Origin: Batrachochytrium dendrobatidis JAM81
Taxonomy: Eukaryota; Chytridiomycota; Chytridiomycetes; Rhizophydiales
Assembly: GCF_000203795.2 (NCBI RefSeq)
Contig: NW_006281105.1
Coordinates: 744,001-808,000 of the forward strand
Direction: 5' to 3'
Length of the DNA stretch: 64,000 nt
The translations under genes and the position numbers were made by a program. Below the pieces are notes generated by a model. The model made no database searches and was not told where the DNA came from. It saw only the letters and a program-made list of their open reading frames with translations. Of this stretch, positions 11,705-23,473 are shown in pieces; position 1 is the stretch's first letter, and each line of letters begins with the position of its first letter.

Positions 11705-14184
11705 CTACTCTTTTTTTGTAATCCGTTCAGCCTTTCGACGTTCAATGCTAGACAATGCAAGTGACTCCACAATTGAAATAACAAAATAAAGAATCATAAA
11801 CACCATGAATGCGTTCCATAACAGCGAGATGATTGACGCGTTTTGTGGGGGCTGATGTAAATCCCAGCGTTACAATATTGGTAGTTTAATGGTATCAAAA
11901 CAACAGTAAATAAAAAGGTTTTGAACAGGTATGATCAAGATTCATAATAGTCGGCCAATTGTAATCTAAAGGACTCGACATATTACCTGGCCACCACGAT
12001 TGCGAAACTTGCGCTCCTGACTTTCAAAAAAGTCTTTAAACGGTGCATGCAGATACGGCGCATGCTTTCGTAGAGCAACCAAAAGACTTTTTTGGACATC
12101 CTCTGAAAACACCACAATAACAGCAAAAGACTAATCAGAGTACATGGTAGAATTTTCAGTAGAATAAGTTGGTGCATCAAGAAAACAAGCATGTGAAAAT
12201 TTGGGATAGTTTAAACCCAACCCCAGTCAAACATACTTGAATACTGGATTTAATAAACGATTTTCCTATCATAGTTGCTCCAAAAAAAGTGCTAAATGGC
12301 ACCGCAAAATGACCACAAATGATTCCTGCTAAATCAAATAAAGGATTGGGAACCTAGTTACAAAAATCACAAAACCGTGTCAGCCAAAACCTATAAAAAT
12401 ACAGTGTTCAATCAAACACTGCAGTATTTTCTTACGGATGCACAGAGTAGAATACCGAAAAACCCCATGTTGGTAACAATACTGTGCATGACAATTTGGG
12501 TCCGTTCAGACCAGTTTCGCAACTGAATGGGTTTTGCCAAAATACGCTCAATCGATGCAAATTCGGGATCATTTTGTCCAGCAACAGCAGCTAAGATTTC
12601 AACCAAATTAAACAGTAAACATACGAGCTAATGCAAGACAAAGAGATGATAACAGCTTGTCATACCTGCTCGTGCTACAAAATAAGGAGGAAGTTCTCCA
12701 ATGGCAGTTCCCAATCCCCATAAAAGTGATTCCATGTGCACTTTGGAAGCAATTGTCCATACAGTGATAGGGTCTGCACTGGACTCAGAAACTGGATCAC
12801 ATACGAAGCTATGTTTTCAAAACCCCCATAGCAGCATGGTAAAATTAGCAATACTAAACGAAATAATGAAGCAGTGAAAAGTTAAAATATCGACCATAAC
12901 TTTCAAGAGTCAGCGTATTACCTATTTGGACCTCGAGTAGTAAAATCCAACGAGCGACAGCTGTATGCAGCAAAAGTAGCTTGGGCAATAAATGGTGCAA
13001 GGAATAACATAAACGTATGTAAACCGGTACCAAGTCCAATTGAGGAAGTAATTCCTAAGCCAATCCACCATCCATACCATACGGCCAATGACTCAATGTA
13101 TCCAATCATCTAATAAATTCCTATATTAGTCGTGTATAATGATACAAGAAAACGCAATAGCGGTAAATACTACCTCTTGATGTTCCCCATCCAAGGTATA
13201 AACAAGGAATCCAAGACCAACTACCGCCAAAGCTGTAAAAAATATATGAAAGTGGTTTGCCACCATACATGCAGTATCTGCAACGACGTCGCCCAGATAC
13301 AGTATAAAATGGGTTAGAATTAGAGCAGGTGAGTTCCAAATAGTAACCCGTGAGGCTTGTTTTGATCGTTGTGAGCGCTTTGACCGTACACGGGAAAGAG
13401 GTACAGAACCTATCGAATGCAAATGTTAGATAATATACGTGGGCTGCTGATGAAAATCCAATGAATAGGGGAGATGAATTTCAATCATGCCAGGACTCGT
13501 AAAGTCCTGGCGATCAAGTGCATAGCGTGCTTGACTCTTGACATTAAAATATTCTGAAATGATATATAAATGGATTGATCATTCATGGCACATTTGGAAT
13601 AAAACGACTGATTATACACAAGCAAACATGCCTGGTTGTGGATCCTGCGTGTCATCCAGCGTAGCGCTTTCTAGACGCTTAACAAGCTCGTGACGAGTCC
13701 CATCTGTAGCCAACTAATGATTGAATAAAGGGTTGGAGTATTGCATACCCAAAACAAAGATTAGATTTCTGACATTTAAACTAGCTCATTTCAAAAACAA
13801 GCAGATATATGGATCAAGATATCAAATCATGGAGTTTTATCCCAAAGCATTAAATCTAATAAGAGTATAGCTGAAACAATGAAGTATTTGACAAGGAGTT
13901 CAAGCATTGAATAGCCAACACAACCTTTCGCTTTCGTAATTCGTCCTGCAATTTCTTTACAGTCCAGACATCCGTACTATCTGCAGTAACTATATTTCCA
14001 TTACTGATTCACAATATGGCAATTCAAAAAATGAATTAGAATCATTAGCAACCAAGACTATCCAAGAGATGAAATGGTGGCACGTAACCCTGACAAATTG
14101 ACTGATATTTATAGAAAAGCCTTTATCAAGGCTTGCTGATATGAAGGAGAATTGAACAGAAAGAGCAAGTTACCTGGTATCCAT
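11705..14184 (-). CDS. VMP1: Vacuole membrane protein 1 (VMP1)-like, with N-terminal SAP motif
   Basis: VMP1 is an ER scramblase of the VTT/DedA superfamily needed for autophagosome formation and ER contact sites. The core is unmistakable: [20 protein letters not shown] (13070-12950), [29 protein letters not shown] (about 12740-12660), [29 protein letters not shown], and a basic C terminus [12 protein letters not shown] ending at 11705. Upstream, exons with matching phases encode MDTSNGNIV (ATG 14184, splice ATG GAT ACC AG/T), [14 protein letters not shown] and [15 protein letters not shown], which together read as a SAP motif. The next splice uses GC rather than GT (near 13630). The link from the [18 protein letters not shown] exon (about 13560-13500) to the core at 13420 needs an unresolved donor, so the fusion is likely but not proven. 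Divergent from Ran, with 300 bp between starts. Confidence 0.85.
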
Positions 14185-14484
14185 CTCAAAGATTGATCAA
14201 AAGAATGCTACCTTGGCCAGTAGCACACCTGGAAGGAATGATTTTGATGGTTTGAAGATGAGAATGACGAATTGCAGGGTTAAAAATAAATAAAACCTTG
14301 GTTGCGAATAAACTGATGCGAACCACCTGGCAGTGATCTAGAGCAGTATTGGATGAATTCAATACCAAGTTGGCAAGATCCGTTGCTGGCCAACGCAGTC
14401 AGTGATCGCAGTCGCTCTCCTCGTGACTGTGGCATTTGGCATCATGAGAATCTCTCGTTCGTTTTGGAAGAAAATTTCATCATC

Positions 14485-16291
<1,807 letters not shown>

Positions 16292-16514
16292 ATACTTGAT
16301 GCACCATTTTTTTGCTCGCCAGATGCCCTTTTTGCATTTGTGATTTTTGGATGGACACTGATGGCTTCCAATGATATCATTCCATTCAGGAGCAAATCAA
16401 TTTGGAAATGAATTTTATGTTGCTTATCTGAATATACTATTTATTAGCGAGATTTATTTTCAACCAATGTCTGTTTATTCAACTGTGTCGATATATCTCA
16501 TAGAATTGGTGTGA

Positions 16515-17663
16515 TCATTCAAATGTTCGAATCACATTTCCCATTAGCTGTGAAAATTCCTTTGCTCTGTTTCCGCTCTGCAATTCATCTGCCACTCTAC
16601 AAATCACTCTAAATATGGCTGATAGATTGGAGCCAGGTGGTGTGGATGGGAATGATTTTAGCATGGTAAACCCAGACAAACTTGACCTATTTTCATAAGA
16701 CTGAATTCCTGCACACCATTTCTCAAGCTCATCAACCTCCTCCTCAGTCAGCACTTGCAAACTCTCTTGGATGGAAGCCATGGTGCGTACTTCGCGTTTA
16801 AAAAGTCGAAACGCCTCGGTCGGATGAACCAAGGAAACACAATCAGGCATGTGCAGCAATCCACAAATCAGAGTGAGTCTAGGTAAGCCAACCATGACTT
16901 CTGGATCAGATTCTTGCACTTGAACCAATGTCATCAATCCCTTGGAAATTGCTCTTTCGGCCGTTTGCATCATCAGTACCTGAAACATATCTGTATCGTC
17001 AAAAAGTGATGGCGGAGCATTGAACTGATCTTCAAAGTAAGCTCTACACGCCAACTCCTCAAATATTACCCACGCTTGATCAAACTGTCGCATAACGCCC
17101 TGGAGATCGTCGTAAGGAGGTAAAACACACACATTCGCTCTCCGGCATAAAGCGGAGATCACAGCATGATAAGTCGCTTTCAACACCACAGCTGCATCAA
17201 TAAGCTCAATGGTTGGATGAGGTATTCCACGTACTACAAAATGTTTTGATAAAGCTTGAGCAGTGAACATGATACGCTCAGAATATGTTCCAATTAGATT
17301 TATTCGTTCTGCTGGTGCTAAACATTTACGATACGCTCTTGATGCCATGACGGTATCCCCCAACTCTACCGTAATATAGTATATACATTGCAAGAGCGTG
17401 TGTTGAGACTGCTGTACTTGCTCATGTCTCCATCGTCGCAGGTTAAGCGTACGCTGTCGCTGAACAAGTTTAAATTGACGAATAGTCTGTTGAGTAGCTT
17501 TGAATGCGTGCTGAAATAAGGTTAATGGGAGAGCTTCATTAAGCCTATGAATATGCGAATTAAGAATATTGCTGCGGTGGTTGTCGTAAATATCGCTCAG
17601 TCTCGGGTCTTCCGATGGAACTACTCCATCCAGTATATACACTCTGTTGGACCAGGATACCAT
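16515..17663 (-). CDS. LST2-like protein lacking a FYVE domain
   Basis: A single-exon frame of 382 residues. The middle and C-terminal parts match the N-terminal domain of lateral signaling target 2 / ZFYVE28: a mostly helical region with VMRQFDQAWVIFEELACRAY, then GLPRLTLICGLL, EAFRLFKREVRTMASIQESL and LTEEEVDELEKWC in family order. Animal LST2 regulates EGFR trafficking on endosomes through a C-terminal FYVE finger; here the protein ends at GNVIRTFE with no cysteine-rich finger and no downstream exon that could supply one. Function is therefore inferred only as endosome- or signalling-related. The ATG sits 8 bases from the terminus of a repeat element (17671-18037), so its 5' leader must be transcribed from that element or be extremely short. 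Confidence 0.75.
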   Translation of the reverse strand: MVSWSNRVYILDGVVPSEDPRLSDIYDNHRSNILNSHIHRLNEALPLTLFQHAFKATQQTIRQFKLVQRQRTLNLRRWRHEQVQQSQHTLLQCIYYITVELGDTVMASRAYRKCLAPAERINLIGTYSERIMFTAQALSKHFVVRGIPHPTIELIDAAVVLKATYHAVISALCRRANVCVLPPYDDLQGVMRQFDQAWVIFEELACRAYFEDQFNAPPSLFDDTDMFQVLMMQTAERAISKGLMTLVQVQESDPEVMVGLPRLTLICGLLHMPDCVSLVHPTEAFRLFKREVRTMASIQESLQVLTEEEVDELEKWCAGIQSYENRSSLSGFTMLKSFPSTPPGSNLSAIFRVICRVADELQSGNRAKEFSQLMGNVIRTFE

Positions 17664-17670
17664 TGTATAT

Positions 17671-18037
17671 TACAGCCGTATTCACGTAAAATGAAACACT
17701 TGCAGTAGCTTCTGCTTTGGAATAAAAAATGGTTAAATATTCGTTGTACTCGATGAATTGGCTGCACTGCCTCGCTACTCGATGTTCCTAGTTCTTCCCG
17801 TGTCTGGATTACACGCTATACAAAGTTACTTGCAGTTTATGAACAATATAAAACTACATCTCACGATACTGCTGCTGTTGGACGATGGGCAGACCATGCT
17901 TAGTTTACGAATCTGCGACTTTGCCAAGAAGTTCACAGGACACAATGTCCAGTAGCTTTGGTGTGAACTATCATTTCATGGGATTGCTTGTTCTATAATT
18001 TGACATTTGCGTTTCATTTTACGTAAACACAGCTGTA
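17671..18037. mobile_element. MITE-like element (copy A)
   Basis: Left end tacagccgtattcacgtaaa, right end ttttacgtaaacacagctgta: an inverted terminal repeat of about 25-30 bases with TA at each border. About 367 bp, no transposase; the small open frames inside have no resemblance to proteins. It abuts the start codon of the LST2-like gene and lies about 140 bp from copy B. Confidence 0.85.
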
Positions 18038-18179
18038 ATTCCAGATAACATTTATGAAAAATACCAAGAGCTTGTAGTTGGCATCCTTAGACACATGCTA
18101 TCCCTATCAAACGTAGATACCTTTAATGCTATAACCACTCCTTGATGACAACCATTTTCAGACAACAAATTGCGTGTTT

Positions 18180-18616
18180 TACAGCTGTATTCACGTAAAA
18201 CGAAACATGGAATGTCAAGATACATGATAAACAGTCATGTTTGATTGGTGCCAATCTTACTCGACAATATTTTATTTTAAACTCACTAGTTCACTGGTCT
18301 TTCTCCATGCTCACTCTTGTACAAAAATGCAAAGTGAATGTTTACATCTGTTCCAATACATTCCGTATCCTTGACATTTTCATCCTTCTTTTCCTCAAAA
18401 AAACATTTCAAGTGAACATTGCGTGACTGCAATGGAAACAACAGTTGCATTTCCGAGATACGTTGAACTAAGCGCGAGTGTATCTGATATTAAGATACAA
18501 CAGAGCTTCTATACAAAAAATAATCGATATTCAACAACAAACATGTAATGATTGTTTATTTGTGAGCAAAATAAAGTCATTGCAAGAGTATTCCATTTTG
18601 CGTGAATATGGCTGTA
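18180..18616. mobile_element. MITE-like element (copy B), left arm of an inverted pair
   Basis: 437 bp, from tacagctgtattcacgtaaa to gcgtgaatatggctgta. It is matched base for base, with only two differences seen by eye, by an inverted copy of the same length at 19494-19930. A 61-codon open frame (MIGANLTRQYFILN...) is identical in the two copies but looks like chance, having no family match. It lies 62 bp upstream of the Romo1-like start codon. Confidence 0.9.
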
Positions 18617-18678
18617 ATTCAGACTCGAAAACAAAAATGAGTTTTCACTTTGGTTGATTATCTATATTTTTTCAAACC

Positions 18679-19418
18679 ATGGTCGATCGTGCAGCATTGA
18701 ACCAATGGTGAGTATAGTATATACTTTCTACTACTTTTAAATTAGATAGTACAATATCTTGAATGTGTATATCCAAATAGAATTATTCCAAATGAGCTGT
18801 CTCGCACGTCTATTATGTAACATACTGACCACATATATGAATTAAATAGGTTTGAAAAGGCCAAAATGGGTAAGATGCCAATCCACTACGCTCGGATTGT
18901 ATCTAAAGTAGATATGATTACGCTTTGCTGCTATATTCAGACTGATATAGAACCAAACCTACTCAACACACTTGACCATTGTCATTTACAGGCTTTCTTA
19001 TGGGTGCAACAGTTGGCATGACTACTGGATTTATTTATGGCTCATACTTTGTTTTAACGTAAGAAACTGTATATGTGTATCAATCCATTAGTACATGTGC
19101 TGGTTTATTGAGGTTTGAGTCGAATACCAAACAAGATTTTTTGGGCTAGTTTTCAGCATACAAATTCACAATTCACATTAAACCTCTACTAGTGTCGGAC
19201 CACCTCCAGGAAAATCCTATGTGCAATCAGTTGGAAAACATATGCTTCAGCAAGGTAGTATGCTTGGATTTTTTCTCAGTATCGGATCACTTCTTCGCAA
19301 TGAGGAGATGTCTTTGGCAAATACTGCACATCCTGCTAGTCGACTTCCAATCACCATATTACCTCCGATCCAATCCCAAAAACTTGAAAGTATTCGTCAG
19401 CAGCACAAGGATCTATAG
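18679..19418 (+). CDS. MGR2: Romo1/Mgr2-like mitochondrial inner membrane protein
   Basis: A 113-residue protein from four exons: 18679-18707, 18850-18869, 18992-19058, 19193-19418 (342 nt). Mgr2/Romo1 is a small two-helix subunit of the TIM23 complex that gates lateral release of preproteins into the inner membrane. The family pattern is clear: KMGFLMGATVGMTTGFIYG (glycine-rich first helix), then GKHMLQQGSMLGFFLSIGS (second helix, with the conserved GK-M-Q-G--G pattern). The C-terminal extension of about 40 residues (NTAHPASRLPITILPP...) is longer than in animal Romo1 and closer in plan to fungal Mgr2. The gene is bracketed by two near-identical inverted copies of the repeat element. Confidence 0.88.
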
Positions 19419-19493
19419 ATTCTGAATTACTTTGCCTCAGTTGTGACAAATATGTACTCTTGTTTGACAATGATGAATTCTAGTTTTTTCAAT

Positions 19494-19930
19494 TACAGCC
19501 ATATTCACGCAAAATGGAATACTCTTGCAATGACTTTATTTTGCTCACAAATAAACAATCATTACATGTTTGTTGTTGAATATCGATTACTTTTTGTATA
19601 GAAGCTCTGTTGTATCTTAATATCAGATACACTCGCGCTTAGTTCAACGTATCTCGGAAATGCAACTGTTGTTTCCATTGCAGTCACGCAATGTTCACTT
19701 GAAATGTTTTTTTGAGGAAAAGAAGGATGAAAATGTCAAGGATACGGAATGTATTGGAACAGATGTAAACATTCACTTTGCATTTTTGTACAAGAGTGAG
19801 CATGGAGAAAGACCAGTGAACTAGTGAGTTTAAAATAAAATATTGTCGAGTAAGATTGGCACCAATCAAACATGGCTGTTTATCATGTATCTTGACATTC
19901 CATGTTTCGTTTTACGTGAATACAGCTGTA
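19494..19930. mobile_element. MITE-like element (copy B'), inverted partner of 18180-18616
   Basis: 437 bp, inverted relative to copy B and essentially identical to it, including the 61-codon chance frame, now on the minus strand at 19684-19869. The flanks of B and B' show no similarity, so only the element itself is duplicated. It ends 175 bp before the SURF1 start. Confidence 0.9.
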
Positions 19931-20105
19931 AATGAAATATATAACTTGTAATAGAATCTAAGCAAATGATATTTTATACCGTTTCATTGTTGTAGTCATG
20001 ACTAAAAGATTACATTCAAACGGAAGATTTGACCAATTGCTATCTTGATATTCAAACTTGACTTGCTGAATTGGGTTTGCTTTAACAATCCTATACAGAG
20101 CAATT

Positions 20106-21273
20106 ATGATACAAAAAAAATTAGGTAGCTACAAAGCATCGCTTTCACTTATTAAAACTGGCCACTATGTCTTTGGAACCACTCACTGCAGTCACAACAG
20201 TACAAACAGAAATTTAGCCTCGACCATATCAATTCGGAATCGTCCACTCAGATGGTATTCAACTGAATCATCTCCAGCTCTAGCCAGTAACCCTATAGAA
20301 ACCATGAAAAGTAGTGACTACAACACCAGGCACAAAAACCGATTTGGAGGGGGTTGGCTCTGGCTAATTCCTGCAGTGACGCTCGGATTGGGTATTTGGC
20401 AAGTTCAGCGACTGCAATGGAAATTACATCTGATTGATCAAGCCCAATCTCGGATCCATCAAATCCCTCGTGTTCTTTCATGGTAATATAATCTAATGTG
20501 TATTCACTCGAGTATATAAATAATCATTGATCTACAATCTACCTTGTATATGTTTGTAGTGAGAGTGCAAAGGCTACTGTTCCATCTAGAGATCAATTTA
20601 CTAGAGTCACTGTAACGGGTACATTTCTACACGACAAGGAGATCATGGTCGGTCCACGAGTGTTTCATGCAGACACCTCGCAAGATCAAGGAGGCGGTAT
20701 CTTGGGTGGTGGAAAACCCGATATTGGCTACTTTATTTTCACACCCATGGTCATTGCAGAGTCTACTGTTGGAGCCGAGAATGCGATTGTTTTGATAAAC
20801 AGGGGTTGGATACCTAAAGATGAATGTGATCGTCCTCATCGTAAAGCAATTACTGGGCTTGTTACTGTGGATGGTGTTATACGTGATGGCGAACCGTGCG
20901 GAAAGTTGCAATCTTGGACAATATCCAATAAACCGGAAAAGGGCGAATGGTACAGTATTGATCTGGAGAAAATTTCACAATGGACTGGCTCTCTCCCCAT
21001 CATCGTTCAGATGGTGAGCGGTAAGTTTTGATTGATATGTTATCATCACGGCCATATCAATCCTGGTCTAATATGTATACTGCTGGGCATTATTTTAAAT
21101 TAGACTCGCCAATCAATCAAAAGTTTTCACCAAATAATGGCCAACCCTATCGACCAAAAGTGCATGCTAAACTACGCAACAACCATATGGAGTATGCCAT
21201 AACATGGTTTGGTCTCTGTGCTGTAAGCACGCTGATGTTGGCTTCTAAAAAGCGTATTTTCCGTAAACGTTGA
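20106..21273 (+). CDS. SHY1: SURF1/Shy1 cytochrome oxidase assembly protein
   Basis: 335 residues from three exons: 20106-20482, 20560-21020, 21104-21273 (1008 nt). Surf1 is a mitochondrial inner-membrane factor assisting Cox1 maturation and heme a3 insertion in complex IV. Residues about 1-65 form a basic, Ser/Thr-rich presequence. WLWLIPAVTLGLGIWQVQRL is the first membrane segment with the conserved GxWQxxRxxWK pattern. The intermembrane-space domain contains VTVTGTFLHDKEIMVGPR, IVLINRGWIPKDE (the NRGW signature) and EWYSIDLEKIS. The C terminus has a second membrane segment (MEYAITWFGLCAVSTLML, with HMEYAITWF typical of the family) and a basic tail. Two alternative donors are possible at the end of exon 2; the one used keeps the frame. 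Confidence 0.96.
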
Positions 21274-21461
21274 TCATGGACTAAACTTTACAGTTTAAAG
21301 TGCTTGAAATAGTTTTTACTGCTTTGAATGGCTACTGTTGAGATGGTTTGAATCCTTCAAGTCCATATGTTGGATAATCTGATGTCTTGAACCAGACACG
21401 TGATTAGTGAGGATTAAAAAAGTTTCCAAACACAACTGAAGGAATTAAAATCATAACTCGC

Positions 21462-23361
21462 ATGAGCTGTGGATCAATGCGGCTTACTGCTCGATCTCAA
21501 CTATTCCATCAACCAAACAGTTTGATAAAGACATCATGCAGATTTTATTTTGGCAAAGAAATACCTCCCGCTGCAATCAAGATGGTGCATCAAGATTCAG
21601 TTTCATTAGTTGACGCAAAAGAATTAGAAAATAATAGTCCACTCGTTCAAGAGCAACCGATTGCATTACAGAGCAAACCATTAGAAACATCATCTTTGGA
21701 GCCTGTTGAAAAGAAACCGACACAAAGCACCGTTCACAAGTTCCTTGGCAAGGTGATATCAACAAACATGGCATTTAATATTACTAATAAGCCAGTATCA
21801 AACTATTTCAGCAGCTAGATTGTCTTGACTCAATATTCATCTCTAGCTTTACTGGAATTCAATTGATTATTACTATGATGATTTCGTTCTAACGAATATC
21901 CAACTCACAATATGCTAGGGATCTCCTTTTGTGGATTTTAAATATATCAAAGTATGTGCTGGAAACGGAGGTGATGGAACGATAGCCTTTTTGAAAGGAC
22001 TTAATGGTCCAATTGGTCCTCCAGCTGGAGGAAACGGCGGTCGTGGCGGGAATATTTATATAACGGCATCCAAAAACATCACTTCTCTTAACAATGTTCT
22101 TAATCGGTATATGGCTCGTAGTGGTTCGGCTGGAATGGGAAAGCAAATGCATGGCCATGATGGGGAGGATTTAGATATTGTTGTTCCAGTTGGCACTCTT
22201 GTCAAGGAAGTTTATACTTCGTCTAAAGCTCGAACTGCACAGCTGCTAAAAGAAAAGGAAGAGGATCGAGCAGAACGGGAGGCAACTAAAAAAATCGAGT
22301 TTGATGAAGATATGGTTGCTTTGCGCTTTGCTGAACAGATTAGGGAAGGCGATCTGGATGAAGTCTTGGATGAAGAGCTTATTGCACAATTTCGCGCCAA
22401 GCGTGCTGCTCAGCTGGAAGTTAGATCTGAAGCACGTACTCGACGACAAATGAAGATTATTGGCGAGCATTTCAAGTTTCGCGAAAACTATGTACCACAA
22501 GAGGATCGGATGCAAATGCTGTTTCAGCGTCTGCCTCAAAATAGCAAACAAGCAATGCCTTCCAACCCCATCGAGTTTGAGCTGCTTGAAGACGGTGAAC
22601 GCAAGCTCGTTGTCCGAGGTGGTGCAGGCGGTCTTGGAAACACGCATTTTGTTACCCCGACAATTCCAGGTCCTGGTATTGCTGGGAGAGGAGTCAGGGT
22701 TGAGCCCATTGTTTTGCAATTGGAGTTAAAAACTATGGCTGATGCAGGATTGGTAGGTCTTCCTAATGCAGGAAAGAGCACGTTGCTTAAAGCCACATCT
22801 AATGCCCATCCAAAAATTGCACCTTATCCATTCACCACTCTCAACCCCTATGTTGGAACCATTGATTTTGAAGATTTTTGGACCATGACAATTGCAGATA
22901 TCCCCGGAATTATCAAGGGTGCTCACGACAATCTTGGCTTGGGCCATCGATTTTTACGACATATTGAACGCACAAAGTTACTTGTATATGTCATTGATCT
23001 AGCTGGCGAAGCTCCATGGGACGATCTTGCCACATTACAAAATGAGCTTGAAGCATTTCAAAAAGACATGACGGATCGCCCTTCATTGATTGCTGCCAAC
23101 AAGGCAGATATATCAGAAATTTCAAAGCAAAATTTCGCTATTTTAAAATCCAAAACCAAGATACCGATTGTGCCAATCTCTGCCAAACATGAAAAAAATA
23201 TTCGTGCATTTACTGGTGTGATGCGCAAAATAGTCGAGGAGATTAATCGAAAAGAAGCTGCAAAGTCTGCTGTCAAAACTGCAGAGAAAAACGCAGTGAT
23301 TGCTTCTCGAATTGCTGCTCGGATCGCTTTAAAAAACGTTGATGAAAAGCCAATTCCATAA
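21462..23361 (+). CDS. MTG2: Mitochondrial Obg-family GTPase Mtg2
   Basis: 577 residues from two exons, 21462-21752 and 21919-23361, joined in phase. Mtg2 acts in late assembly of the mitochondrial large ribosomal subunit. Exon 1 carries a basic mitochondrial presequence (MSCGSMRLTARSQLFHQP...). Exon 2 opens with GSPFVDFKYIKVCAGNGGDG and GPPAGGNGGRGG, the glycine-rich Obg fold. After VGTLVKEV, about 120 residues of charged, probably coiled-coil sequence are inserted before ERKLVVRGGAGGLGN. The G domain follows: GLPNAGKSTLL (P-loop), FTTLNPYVG (switch I), DIPGIIKGAH (G3), NKAD (G4), ISAKHEKN (G5). A lysine/alanine-rich tail ends the protein. The frame starting in exon 2 alone would have no ATG, so the upstream exon is needed. 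Convergent with SHQ1, 112 bp apart. Confidence 0.95.
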
Positions 23362-23473
23362 ATGTATTTGTAAAAACTCTAGCCTCGCCATTTACACCAA
23401 ATATATAGTTTATTGCTTTAAAAAATAAACTTTTACTGCATGTATCATTCTAATCATTTATAAGCGACACTCT

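Noticed and set aside
18241..18426. 61-codon frame conserved in two places (also 19684-19869)
   Set aside because: Its conservation is explained by the two near-identical element copies; the other copies lack the frame, and it resembles no transposase.
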